Positions 1-10,679 of a stretch of 64,000 bases of DNA are shown here, piece by piece (the stretch's first letter is position 1; every line of letters begins with the position of its first letter). Location of the stretch: assembly GCA_012934845.2 (NCBI GenBank), contig WNNJ02002028.1:1-64000 (forward strand), in the 5' to 3' direction. A program made the translations under genes and the position numbers. The stretch is from Pomphorhynchus laevis (Eukaryota; Acanthocephala; Palaeacanthocephala; Echinorhynchida; Pomphorhynchidae). The notes below the pieces were generated by a model that made no database searches, was not told the DNA's origin, and was given only the letters and a program-made list of their open reading frames with translations.

Positions 1-1415
1 TTACAATAGCATATTTCAAAGATCAATGAGGATGAAAATGAAAAGATATTTCACATTTCCAAGAACTTGAGAGAAATTATGAAAGACAATCGGATCGGAA
101 TGGCTTTACTCAGCTGGATCTAGTAGACAATAGAACGATGGGTTTTTTGAGAATATGATAATATCTTATTATAATTTTAAAATCTGGGAAATCGCATTTG
201 CTTTTAGAAAACTGAATTTTACCGGCTTATCAGCCAGCGTCAGATGTCATGACAAAGATATCGCTATGCATACGGAAGAATGCAATACGATAATAATGAA
301 GAATATTTTTAAGACTTGTATTAAAGACGAAACCATATATTTTCAAATAATCATATAATAATTATATTTCAATAAAATGAAATAGTCAAAATATAAATAA
401 TAAATTTGTTAGATTTTTAAATAAAATTAAATTTTTTATCCGGAAATAATAAAAACGCAATTAAAATTATGAAACTACGGAAGAATGTAATATGATAATA
501 ATGAAGAATATTTTTAATACTCTTCAATGTATGTGATTAGTATTAAAGACGAAACCATATATTTACAAATAATCGTTTTAAAATATTAAACTTATAAACA
601 GATATAAATACCGTAATTATGCTATTTATTATCTTAATTATTACTTAACTGTCGTTTGAATAAAGTTATTCCAATCTTGCTCACGACTTTGTAAGATCAT
701 ATTATATAAATAATGCAATTATTTTTACATTACTTAAAATCGATTAAATATAAAAATTATTGAAATTATATGAAAATTTACTAATATAAAATGTCAATAA
801 TGATATTATATGTCTGCCTTTTATGCTCTTTATTTATAATTCATTTGATGGAACATCAAGAAACATATTTAATTGATATTTCGCCGATTAACGATCAGTA
901 TCATCAATTAATATAATGTCAACATGTAGATTATATATAATAAACCATGTTAACTTGTTTCATTATAGTATTGAAGAATGCTTATATATTTAAAATAGTA
1001 TATAAAATAGTTGATAATGATCCATTATTGATAAATAATTTTTTGAGCTGAATCAAAGTAAATATGATTTTTTGATATTTCGCTAACTTTTCGTTAACTT
1101 AGCATCTTCAGAAATTACCTAATAATAAATAATTAAAATTATTTATTAATTATTACTTTCTTATTTCATGTTTTGTTATTTACTGTTCGAGGCTTCAAAA
1201 CTTCTAATTCTATTGTTTTTGTATATTTTCAAAATAAGAATCAGTTTTTTTTACTTTTAAGAGGAAATTTTCAAGTTAACGAAAAGGCGTCAGTGTCCGA
1301 ACAAGTTTGAGAAACATTGGCGTAGATGTTTGTGATTTTGTTTTGACAGTTCGTTATCATGTTTCTATGGTGATTTGTTTTGTGAGCAAATTTTAAAATA
1401 CGAGTGTTTAAAATA
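1..1415. other. AT-rich intergenic DNA with a direct repeat
   Basis: No convincing gene is visible here. The only open frame above 60 codons (155-358) has no recognisable protein pattern. A roughly 80-base stretch at 270-352 recurs in the same orientation at about 475-574, sharing a block that ends in acgaaaccatatatt, with an insertion in the second copy. A separate stretch around 1005-1090, starting aatagttgataatgatcc, recurs in the same orientation at 2280-2380 and inverted at about 15895-15930, so it is a low-copy dispersed repeat. Confidence 0.5.
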
Positions 1416-1439
1416 ATGCAACCATCAGAATGCGCGGAA
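1416..1439 (+). CDS. Possible first coding exon of the gene ending at 3928
   Basis: An ATG at 1416 opens eight codons (MQPSECAE) followed directly by a GTAATT donor at 1440. The phase is 0, which matches the exon starting at 3542, and joining them gives 136 residues. The 2.1-kb gap holds repeat debris (1703-1815, 2740-2895). The link is inference: it rests only on phase and splice consensus. Confidence 0.3.
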
Positions 1440-1702
1440 GTAATTTACATTTACTCTTTACTTTTTCAATTCAATTTTTATCATTATAGGATTTAAGTTC
1501 TTCAGTGATAGTGTTCTTATCAATTTTAAATCTTCTATTTTCTAGCTTCCCTTTTTATAGCGTACTATTTTAAGTACTAACTTAAAATATATAATTAAAG
1601 CAACGTGTATTATAAAAACATTAGCCATCAAAATTTCAAGATTATCTCATTTCGCTACATTGGCACGTTTTTTCGTTCAGGAGAAACCGTGTCTGACGTA
1701 CC

Positions 1703-1815
1703 CTAAATGGTATCCAATCCCCTAATTGATGTTTGGAAATCGCCACTAATTGCGGTAGCCACTTCTGCTGGAAAACTATTCCAGAGGTCCACCACTCGGT
1801 GCCATCATAGTTTAT
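1703..1815 (-). mobile_element. CR1-like LINE remnant, RT C-terminal tail
   Basis: On the minus strand this reads VVDLWNSFPAEVATAISGD, continues to GLDTI and ends at a stop at 1703. The pattern WN-x-LP-x-x-V followed by a short F-x-x-S/L tail is the usual end of CR1/Jockey-group reverse transcriptases, and a related WNRLPADVV string occurs on the minus strand near 49050. Only about 35 codons remain; the frame is lost upstream. It is a dead fragment, most like family D here. Confidence 0.6.
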
Positions 1816-2739
1816 ACACTGATCCTAGTCTATTTTACTTTAGATATTTCATTTTTAACATCGACAAGCTTGTGAGAGGTAATGGAATTAACAAAAATGA
1901 TGCCATGTTAAAGTAAGTCAATTGCATTTAACCTTATAGACAAATACATGTGTGCCGCTTCTAGAAAAGCCTTGTTTTTTCACAGTTAGAAAATAGTGCA
2001 TTTAATTAAAACGACGATTTAGTTTCATATGAGATGATGTGAAATCATTATCGTCATCGGGTCGCCAAACTGTAATATTATCGGATAATGTTCCGCCCGT
2101 CACATTTCCATAATTAAAATTTAACTCCAGAATCACAGGCACATTCCACTACTTTTGTTGGACTTTACAAATAATTTGTATCCCTTTAGCTAATACAAAT
2201 TTTTAATTTAAAATAAAAATTTTAATCAATTTGCGTTTTTATTTTTAAAACTAGAAATTATTTGTAATAATTTATATTTAAAATAGTTGATACTGATCCA
2301 TTATTGATAAAGAATTATTGGAACTGGATCAAAGAAAAGACGAAATTATTTTATTGATATTTCGCTAACTTCTGCTAGCATCTTTAGAAAACTACTGATT
2401 TATGTACATTATAACATGCCAGCATTATAAGATGTAAATGCAAATGATTTACTTTTAGGATATCAAAAGTATTTTCATTTACAATTTATCGATTCAATAT
2501 ATTTAATAATATTTTAATAAATTATACAATTATTTTTATAAAATTTTATAATCATTTGATTAATATGATTACTGATCGATTACATGCATATTTGAAAAGG
2601 ATGAAGGGAGTGCTGCCAGTCGTCATCAGTAGCAGTCTACCCGTTTTCTAAACTTGAAAGTTAGAAAATTACGAAAAGTTAATACTTGAAATAAAGTTAA
2701 TACTTAAAGTTAATACTTTTTAATACTTAAATTTAATAC

Positions 2740-2895
2740 TTACGAATGGTTTAAGGGAAAGGTGATCATTGAAATGGAATCCTAAGAAGGTGAGATTGTG
2801 GACTACGGGGATGATTGATGAGGCAAAAGATAGAGGAGGAGATATATTAGGTTGACGGGGGAAGGATCCACATTATTTTGGACTTGTCTCATAGC
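2740..2895 (-). mobile_element. Family A LINE fragment (RT thumb region)
   Basis: The stretch matches 57095-57245 almost base for base (shared blocks such as gatccacattattttgga). On the minus strand it encodes a degraded copy of the segment MWILPRKPNISPP ... FLGFHFDDHLSLKPF that follows the YADD box in family A. It is isolated and truncated at both ends. Confidence 0.75.
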
Positions 2896-3541
2896 CACAG
2901 AAGATTGTGTGGAATTAGCAGACACAAAGATTTGTGTCTGCTAACAATTTTTTAATATAAATTTCTTTCTAAACACAAACATAAAAACATCCCATCCATC
3001 ATTGATTTTGCACTTATCAATGTACCTATAAGAGATTATCCTTTTTTTGTGTTATATTGATTATTATGAAAATAAAACGAAAATAAAAAAAATAAAAATA
3101 AAATTAGAATAAAAATTTAAATTTTAAATAGAATTAAAATTTAAATTTTATTTTAAATTAAACCGAGATTGCAACAACAGGGCATTTGCGAGCGTGTCCT
3201 ACTATTCGACGTTAACAAATTAAATCCGATATCTTAGTTGATAGTGATTGATCAGGAAGACAATCACAAGCACGTTTAATGTTGTTTAATTAAAGAAATA
3301 TGCGATATTTCGGGAACGAAGATAATATATTTAAACCAAAATAAAATATTCAAATTGATTTAAGTTATTATAAGTATTATCATTTCAACTTATTGATTTA
3401 TTAATGATCCTTTCAATTTTTTATAATAAATTAAAATTACCGAATATGAAATTTACCGAATATGAAATTTTGTTCTAATGGAATGTTCGAAATAAACATT
3501 TTGAATAAATGACCGCACAATATTTATCGTTTGATTTCTAG

Positions 3542-3928
3542 GAGAATGCCGCTCATCGTATTTTCGACTGTGATGTTCTTTCAAACTTATCGGAAATTCA
3601 ATTCCGGCAGTATTGCGATAACTGGAATGTGCTAAACAAGAAGATGAACCAACTCATAAACAGAGTAAACGAGTTTGCATTTACTATTATACCAAGCGTT
3701 GAAGAGATTAGTAAAGCATTACACTTAAATAGCATGGAAGCAATTCGCAAAAAGTTTAACGTTACAACTGCTAACGAAGAAACGCTAAAATCATTGGTTT
3801 TTCAAAAACAAGAAATTGGCAATAGTTTATTCAATGCCGACTATATTAAATCTGAATACGATAAGCTTCGTTTATTCTACTTAAAATTAGAAGAATGGCA
3901 GACACTTGATACTGACAATAATGCATAA
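3542..3928 (+). CDS. Terminal exon of an unrecognised small host gene
   Basis: After a good acceptor (tttgatttctag, ending 3541) a frame stays open for 129 codons to a TAA at 3926-3928. It starts ENAAHRIFDCDVLSNLSEIQ and ends LKLEEWQTLDTDNNA. An internal ATG at 3629 gives 99 residues if no upstream exon exists, but the 29 in-frame codons before it look equally coding, so I favour an upstream exon (see 1416). The protein is rich in Leu, Glu, Lys and Asn and looks helical, with heptad-like spacing around residues 1-40 and a final amphipathic stretch. No signal peptide, membrane segment or catalytic motif is visible. I do not recognise the family; a small subunit of a coiled-coil complex is one possibility. 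An AATAAA follows at 4058. Confidence 0.55.
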   Translation, partial: ENAAHRIFDCDVLSNLSEIQFRQYCDNWNVLNKKMNQLINRVNEFAFTIIPSVEEISKALHLNSMEAIRKKFNVTTANEETLKSLVFQKQEIGNSLFNADYIKSEYDKLRLFYLKLEEWQTLDTDNNA

Positions 3929-4057
3929 AAATTATAATTTTGCAAGATACAAAATTAAATTGAAATTTAAATCAAGATATAAATCAATTTATATCAAGAT
4001 AAAATTTAAAATTTAAATGAAGTTAAATTTTCAAATTGAAATTTAAAAATAAAACTC

Positions 4058-4063
4058 AATAAA
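4058..4063 (+). terminator. Candidate polyadenylation signal
   Basis: AATAAA lies 130 bases past the stop codon at 3928. In DNA this AT-rich the hexamer is common, so the assignment depends on its position after the exon. Confidence 0.3.
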
Positions 4064-4098
4064 TAACAGACGTTGTATCGCTAAAATCATTGGTTTTT

Positions 4099-4453
4099 CA
4101 AATAATTATATAAGATTTTTTATAATTTATATGGCTGTTTAATATTTATAAAGATAAATATTATTCATACAGCTTTTATTTCTAATAAAGGCTGTATGAA
4201 TTGAATTTTATGATTAATGTTATTTAATTAAACGAATTAATTTATTGAATGAAATGATATTATGTTATATAATTAAATAATAAATAATTTAATAGATTTT
4301 ATACAATTTATATCAAGTTAAAATTGAAATTCAGAATAAAAGTTAATCTTTATGAATTAACTGAATGATGTATCAGAATAAGGATTAGAGGTCATCAGGA
4401 GAAACTGATATGTTATCAGATTTCGGAACTAAAATAAAAAGTTTGAATATAAG
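4099..4453 (+). repeat. 355-bp direct duplication, copy 1
   Basis: Identical by eye to 5059-5413 at an offset of exactly 960 bases. Each copy contains an 11-bp inverted repeat (attcatacagc ... gctgtatgaat) around 4150-4190 with a 17-base loop, and ends inside a family R tail (tcaggagaaactgatatg). The identity suggests a recent event. Confidence 0.85.
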
Positions 4454-4809
4454 AGATTAATCTTATCAGCATTAATTGATTGTTAATATAATATTTTATA
4501 TGATTTATATAAAGATAAAATTTTAAGTAAAGTACTTGAAACACTTTTGGTGTTAAAACTAACACTATCTTTATCTTTAAAATTTAATCACTTTTCCTTA
4601 ATTTGTTAAAATTCGAACAGTCCAAGACATTCTTTGATTGATTTAGAGCGCATTGCTATTTGAGTTCACTATCTTCAGCATTTTGAACCAAATAATTGTA
4701 ATTGTCTATTGTATGGCCAAATAGCAAATTTCAACTCTTCAGCTATAATTTAAAATGCCACAATTACATGAAATACACAGTTCATTGCAAATATTTTTAT
4801 TTTTAACAT

Positions 4810-4945
4810 ACGTTGTATTAGAATAAGAATTAGAGGTCATCAGGAGGAACTGCTATGATATCAGGTTTCGACACCAAGTCCTCAATCCAACATATAAGTG
4901 GGGCCAAACACATGTAATGACGTATTTTCTCTGATGAAATAATTA
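4810..4945 (+). repeat. Dispersed repeat family R, tail
   Basis: Contains the hallmark blocks tcatcaggaggaactgc and ggtttcg, then a GC-richer stretch (ggggccaaa) and a closing block tttcctctgatgaaat-like sequence. The same order recurs at 5840, 6060, 7560 and 8690. Family R has an opening block gatcagctaactgag, an AT-rich middle of roughly 250 bases and this tail. It encodes no protein that I can see. Confidence 0.75.
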
Positions 4946-5058
4946 ATTAATCATATCAGCTAACTGAGTCTACGTATTTTATATTATAAAATATTATAAT
5001 ATAAAACATTTTATATTATTTATTTTATATTAAATAATAATTAATAAATAATTATAAA

Positions 5059-5413
5059 CAAATAATTATATAAGATTTTTTATAATTTATATGGCTGTTT
5101 AATATTTATAAAGATAAATATTATTCATACAGCTTTTATTTCTAATAAAGGCTGTATGAATTGAATTTTATGATTAATGTTATTTAATTAAACGAATTAA
5201 TTTATTGAATGAAATGATATTATGTTATATAATTAAATAATAAATAATTTAATAGATTTTATACAATTTATATCAAGTTAAAATTGAAATTCAGAATAAA
5301 AGTTAATCTTTATGAATTAACTGAATGATGTATCAGAATAAGGATTAGAGGTCATCAGGAGAAACTGATATGTTATCAGATTTCGGAACTAAAATAAAAA
5401 GTTTGAATATAAG
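5059..5413 (+). repeat. 355-bp direct duplication, copy 2
   Basis: Second copy of 4099-4453. The flanks differ on both sides, so the unit is a bounded segment rather than part of a longer tandem array. Confidence 0.85.
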
Positions 5414-5609
5414 TTAATGTTGTAATCTGAAATACATATTATAGCTAACATTTTGTTTAACTACATCTCAAAGCAACACATATTCAACACATACTTCTAT
5501 TAAATTAATACAATAGAGTAAAAGATCTGTTTCAGATAAATTATCAAATACGCAATTTGCTTCCTATTTACTATCTAAGTGATAACGCTCAGATCATAAA
5601 CTGTAAAAA

Positions 5610-6235
5610 GTCAGATCAGCTAACTGAGTTGACGTATCTTATATTATTTATAAATAAGAAATACTAAATAAAATTTAAATAATTAAATAATAAATAATTA
5701 TAAATAATAATTAATTTTTATATAAGATTTTATACAATTTATATTTATATAAAGTTAAAATTTAAATTTGAAATTTAAAATAAAAGCCAATTTTTATGAT
5801 GTGGCTAATGAATAACAGGCAATTTATCAGAATAATGGTTATCAGGAGGTACTGATATGTTATCAGGTTTCGGGAACAAAATAAAAAGTTTGAAAATAAG
5901 AGATTAATATTATCAGCATTAATTGATTGTTAACAATTAATTTTTATATAATATTTTATCTGATTTATATCTAGTTAAAATTTAAATTTGAAATTTAAAA
6001 TAAAGTCAATTTTTATGATTTGAATAATAAATAATATACGTTGTATTAGAATAAATAATATACAATGTATAAGAATAAGGACTAGAGATCATTAGGAGGA
6101 AGGGATATGTTATCAGGTTTCGGCCCATATTCCTCAACTAAATATAGCAGCGGGTCCATATACATCCCAATGATGCATTTCTTCCGATGAAAATTTCCTC
6201 TGATGAAATTTGATAATCAACGATCCTATTCTAAG
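5610..6235 (+). repeat. Dispersed repeat family R, two units in a row
   Basis: Opening block near 5612 (gatcagctaactgag), AT-rich body, tail near 5825-5880, then a second body and tail (6060-6200) ending tttcctctgatgaaattt. Both units face the same way. Confidence 0.7.
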
Positions 6236-6516
6236 TCAAAGCATTTTGTTTATAATCAATCCATAACAATTTTCCGCTTAAGAGTTTAAATTTATATTTT
6301 ATAATATTGTGCTGATTTATATGTTGTAAATTTAATATTTAAAAAATATTTTGTTGATTTATACTTCTCCATTATAAATATTTATTAATAAATATTATTA
6401 ATAAATTTAATATTTGACATATATGTAGGTTTTAAGAAAACACCTTTCACAATCAGTATTATTCATAAATAAAATGTAGACGAGTTTCAAGCTGTTATAA
6501 ATTATCTTCGGTAGTC

Positions 6517-6518
<2 letters not shown>

Positions 6519-6557
<39 letters not shown>
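6519..6557. repeat. (TA)n microsatellite
   Basis: About 39 bases of uninterrupted TA dinucleotides. It separates a CTGATGAG-like minus-strand block at 6559-6566 from downstream AT-rich sequence. Confidence 0.95.
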
Positions 6558-6559
<2 letters not shown>

Positions 6560-6569
6560 TCATCAGACT

Positions 6570-6960
6570 AAGAAATAGAACCGGATTATTCTTGCATTAT
6601 TCAAAGTCGCTACGTATGCCCAGTCATCCTATGTGTGACGACAAACTTCACAACGGTATACGCGTTTCGCTCTAACGGAGCTCATCAGTACCGTGACTTC
6701 TATAATCATCTATAGCCACCTTAACACACGCTTAAACAGTGTTTAAAGCTCGAAAAACAGAACTATCCTTAATCTGAATCATCGGAGGGAATTTAGCATA
6801 AGCTCTGTGCATGGCAGTGACTATTACAGTTTAACCATGCATCAGGCACTAAATTCTTTTTAATAGAAATGTTGTTTAACAGGGACACTTAAAAGTGTGA
6901 AAATATATAAAATATAATTTGTTGTTACACCTGCTCTGGGACACTCACTGGTGTACTCAT
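6570..6960 (-). mobile_element. Possible Penelope-type terminal repeat or retrozyme body around the hammerhead
   Basis: This stretch has distinctly higher GC than its surroundings, no long open frame, and carries the hammerhead at 6653-6694. Hammerheads in animals are mostly found in Penelope-like terminal repeats, in retrozymes or in SINE-like repeats. The edges are not defined by a visible repeat or target duplication, so the extent is a guess based on composition. Confidence 0.3.
6653..6694 (-). ncRNA. Type I hammerhead ribozyme (minimal form)
   Basis: Every core piece is present on the minus strand in order. Stem I is six pairs (6689-6694 with 6653-6658, ACGGTA/TACCGT). CTGATGA follows at 6688-6682. 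Stem II is four pairs, GCTC/GAGC, closed by a five-base loop (6681-6669). GAAA lies at 6668-6665. Stem III is the self-complementary ACGCGT (6665-6660), with A6659 as the predicted cleavage residue in a GUA triad. Very short palindromic stem III is typical of hammerheads in Penelope-like elements and retrozymes, which are thought to work best as dimers. Penelope-like coding debris lies on the same strand 2.5 kb away. Activity cannot be judged from sequence alone. Confidence 0.8.
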
Positions 6961-7254
6961 AAATATATCACTATATAAGTGATACAAATATACAAATATC
7001 ACTATACAAATATCTTCTTTAAAGAGAAGAAATATCTTCTTTAAACAGCTAGCGAAATATAAAAATGAATTTATGTTTTGACGATCTTGCATCAAATTCC
7101 AAATTTAATGAATTAAAATCATTTATTTTTAATCAATAACATTATTGATATAAATGATAAAAAAAATAAGTATTAAATCATTTGTGTCTGTTTGTCAATA
7201 TACACAATTGTCTATTGGATATCAATAAAAAATTCTGGAAGAGAAACAATCAAA

Positions 7255-7690
7255 ACACAAGTTTATTTTTATGATATATTATCAGGTTTCGGGAACCAAA
7301 TAAAAAGTTTGAAAATAAGAGATTAATATTATCAGCATTAATTGATTGTTAACAATTAATTTTTATATAATATTTTATATAAAGTAAAATTGAAATTGAT
7401 CAGATCAACTATCTGTATCTACTTATTTTATAGGATAAAATATTATAATACAAAATATTATAATAATTAATAAATAATTAGATAAGATTTTTTATAATTT
7501 ATATCCAGTTAAAAATAAAAAAAAAGTTAATTTTTATGATTATAACATAATAAGTATCAGAATAAAGATTAGAGGTTATTAGGAGGAACTGCTATGCTAT
7601 CAGGTTTTGGCCATTATTCCTTGACACTACTAAGCGGCGGGGCCAAGTAAACGCTAATGACGTATTTCCTCTAATGAAATTTGATTATTT
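7255..7690 (+). repeat. Dispersed repeat family R, partial tail plus one unit
   Basis: A short tail remnant at 7262-7300 (tatcaggtttcgg) is followed by an AT-rich body with a degraded opening block near 7396 and a full tail at 7555-7690, including gaggaactgctatgctatcag and a closing tttcctctaatgaaat. Confidence 0.65.
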
Positions 7691-8105
7691 ATTGTACCCT
7701 ATTCTAATACAAAGTATATTATTTATTATCCATTACAATTTCCGGCTTAAAAGTTTATATTTATTTTTAATAATATTTGGTTGAAAATAAATATTTATTA
7801 AATAAACTAAATATATTTTAATAAATGTACTGGAAAAATAATTAAAAACCTAATGAGCTATGCTCAGTTTAAGCTATGCTCATTAAATGAGCTATGCTCA
7901 GTTTCTAATGAAATTTGATTATTTATTGTACCCTATTCTAATACAAAGTATATTATTTATTATCCATTACAATTTCCGGCTTAAAAGTTTATATTTATTT
8001 TTAATAATATTTGGTTGAAAATAAATATTTATTAAATAAACTAAATATATTTTAATAAATGTACTGGAAAAATAATTAAAAACCTAATGAGCTATGCTCA
8101 GTTTA
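7671..8105 (+). repeat. 234-bp tandem duplication
   Basis: 7671-7875 and 7905-8105 are near-identical direct copies at an offset of 234. Each ends in gagctatgctcagttt, which itself recurs three times between 7855 and 7905, so slippage on this short motif may have driven the duplication. Confidence 0.8.
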
Positions 8106-8284
8106 AGAAAATTCTCAAAAGGCTGTTTAAAATCAGCATATAAATTTTGAATATTAGCTAAAAGTTCATCATTATTGGGTGTCGCTCTAGCTAAGTTTGT
8201 AAATTGAAAATTCCATACGTCTTAAATTGTGTGATAAGTTTGGTAACATACCAATAAAAATAGATTTAGCATTTAGCATCCTCC

Positions 8285-8780
8285 TAAATCAGATAAGCTA
8301 ACTGAGTTTACGTATTTTATATTATTTATAAATTAAAAGAAATAATGATAAATAAAATTTATATAATTAAATAATAAATAATTTAATAGATTTTATACAA
8401 TTTGTATCAAGTTAAAATTTAAAATTAAAAATAAAAGTCAATTCTCATGAATTGACTTTTATAATATAAAATTTATATATTATAATATATAATGACTTTT
8501 ACTATGTAATATTAAATATTATATCAGATAACTGAGTCTACTTGTTTTATAAATATTAAATAATTATAAGATTTTATACGATTTATATTTATATCAAGTT
8601 AAAATTTAAAATTGAAATTTAAAATTAAAAGTTAATTTTTATGAATTGAAATTTTTAATTAAAATTTATGAAATTTTTCAATTTATCAGAATAATGATTA
8701 AAGTTCATCAGGAGGAAATGCTGTGCTATAAGGCTTCGACCCCTATTCTCGACCGAACATAGCAGCTGGCCATATGTTAA
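8285..8780 (+). repeat. Dispersed repeat family R, compound copy
   Basis: Opening blocks at about 8292 and again at 8522 (atcagataactgagtctac), an AT-rich body, and one tail at 8690-8775 (ttcatcaggaggaaatgctgtg). The doubled opening suggests one R unit inserted in, or duplicated onto, another. Confidence 0.65.
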
Positions 8781-9063
8781 TAACAAAATAACAAAATATT
8801 CTTATGTTAATAATAAAGAGTAATTTTTAATATAAACACGCTCTATATGAAGTTATTTAACATGTACAACTTCCTAATTTTTGATAATTTTGATTTATGG
8901 GAATATTATTTAAATTAATTCATTTTCATTCAATTGAATGAACGTAAAATCACGTAGTCTACAAAGAAATTTCTATTTGAATTGATATATACTAGTACTA
9001 ATTTGGACTTTTTAAAACCGTTCGAATTACTTGAACTAGTTTTTTTTCATGAAAACTGAAAAA

Positions 9064-9109
9064 TATATTATAAACTGCCATTGATATATCAATGGCAGTT
9101 TATAATATA
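9064..9109. repeat. 46-bp perfect palindrome
   Basis: Perfect inverted symmetry about the centre 9086/9087 with no spacer; the core of each arm is cactgccattgata-like (aaactgccattgata / tatcaatggcagttt). A third copy of the arm (aatggcagtttt) lies at about 9196, after a 90-base run of nearly pure AT. It sits just past the 3' edge of a Penelope-like fragment. Confidence 0.9.
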
Positions 9110-9224
9110 ATATAATGTAATATAATTAATTATATTAATTAATTATAATATAATATAATAATATAAATATTGTTTATAATATAATATAATTTATAATGGC
9201 AGTTTTCTTTATGCGAGATTTAAA

Positions 9225-9720
9225 ATACTACATTTGAATAAACCTGGATTTTGCTGGATTTTTGTGTAATTTTGAATTCCAATATAAATATCAGTATTAA
9301 TTTCGATTACCCTACAATATTTTTTGAAATGTGCTTTAATTACTTTAAGTATTTTATTCATATAAACAGAAAGTGGTTTTAATGTACATTTAAAAGCACT
9401 ACATATGAACCTAGGTTTTATTGGATTGTTAGGTAATTTTGGATTCCACTATAATATAGGTATAGTTTTATTATCTGATTCAATTTTTATACACTTTTTT
9501 TATCCATTATAGAACAGTGACTTGCAATAATTGTTTCAAAACTCAACTCTCTACGTTCATATGTTGGATTTACATTTAAATCATTAGAAATAACCTCTTT
9601 CATTAGTATATCATAGTAAAGCTTTTTGCACATGAAGACAAAGTTATTACTAGCTTTATCAATAGTTGTTATTATATAGTTATGCTTTAATTTAGTAAGT
9701 TCTGTATACATATCTTTATT
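9225..9720 (-). mobile_element. Penelope-like element fragment (RT N-terminal part)
   Basis: Minus-strand codons read YIITTIDKASNNFVFMCKKL and are near-duplicates of the segment at 10959-11468, with the later LHKNPIKPRF-type region visible as DNA similarity down to about 9230. It is broken in several places and lacks the rest of the RT. Confidence 0.65.
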
Positions 9721-9988
9721 AATTTAATCTTTCTTTTTATAATTGTTTGTTATTTTCATTTTCATTTTATTTCTTTTATCAAATATACTAAATATCTAAA
9801 TACTGAGATGTATTTAAGCTTTTGCTATTAATCAGCTCGTCGTTTTCAATTAATTTTAGAAAGAATTAATAAAGAAAGGAAGAATTTAGAAATATGTAGA
9901 AAGAATAGAGAAATTCAAACAAAGTTAAGACTTTTGTAATTGCATTCTGTTTTTAAAATGTTTCTAATATTATCGTTACATATTGATT

Positions 9989-10597
9989 TCAATTCTTTAT
10001 TATAATTACAATTTTTCGTCCTAATAGCGGTAACAACTTATACCTTATTTTAGGAATATATTTACTTAAATCTGATCTTATTATTTCTTTACTTTTAGAA
10101 TTATTTAAAAGTCTACCTATCTTTATGTTATATTTACATTTATTAATGAAGTTTATGGTTAATGTATATTTTCTATTGTTATTATTAACATTTATTGTCC
10201 GATTATAGTATTTTACATTACAATAACTGTCTATTATACAACTTAGCATATCATAGTTGTTACTTAATCTTTGATTTATTGTACAAATGATATCTTTAAA
10301 AAAGCTTCTTATATTTACATAAAGATCTTTTAGTTTATTATCTCTTAAAAGTTGTTTTAATATTTCTAATTGTTCATTTATATACATATCTTTTTTAATA
10401 TTTTTAACTCTATTTTTCCTATTCATTTTATCACCATGACTTCTTGGTTTGCGTTTAACCGGATTATTATAATATTGTTTATTATGTATTATACTACTTC
10501 TGCCAATTCCTTGTACCACGTCATTCAATCCTAATGGGTACATGGAATTAAGCGTTTTAATCCAAAAATCTTCTTTTTCCAATAGTTTTTGATTCAA
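9989..10597 (-). mobile_element. Penelope-like element fragment (C-terminal region with GIY-YIG-like tail)
   Basis: A 202-codon minus-strand frame begins NQKLLEKEDFWIKTLNSMYP followed by LGLND. The E-x-x-WI-x-x-L-x-x-x-x-P-x-GLN signature is the usual end of the GIY-YIG-like endonuclease region in RT-bearing elements. The remaining 160 residues are very Asn/Lys/Ile-rich with no known domain (they include LSKYIPKIRYKLLPLLGRK). It lies downstream of RT fragments on the same strand, as expected for a Penelope-type order of RT then nuclease, but the pieces do not form one continuous element. Confidence 0.5.
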
Positions 10598-10679
10598 GTT
10601 GTAGTATTTTATATTACATAGTCAAGATGCATAATAAATAGCCGTTAAACTTTTTGGCTTGCGTTAAACCGGACTTTGA

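Noticed and set aside
155-358. A 67-codon open frame on the plus strand near the window start
   Set aside because: Part of it is a local direct repeat (270-352/475-574), and the sequence has no recognisable domain.
6500-6570. A second hammerhead core beside the first (CTGATGAG on the minus strand at 6566-6559, with (TA)n as a long stem II and a CCGAAG downstream)
   Set aside because: The base after GAA is G rather than A, stem I has no partner and no cleavage triad is in place. At best it is a decayed copy.
4380-8780. Family R tails contain tttcg and tcatcag, which read as GAAAC and CTGATGA on the minus strand
   Set aside because: The two motifs occur in the wrong order for a type I hammerhead, and the helices needed for a permuted type II form do not pair.
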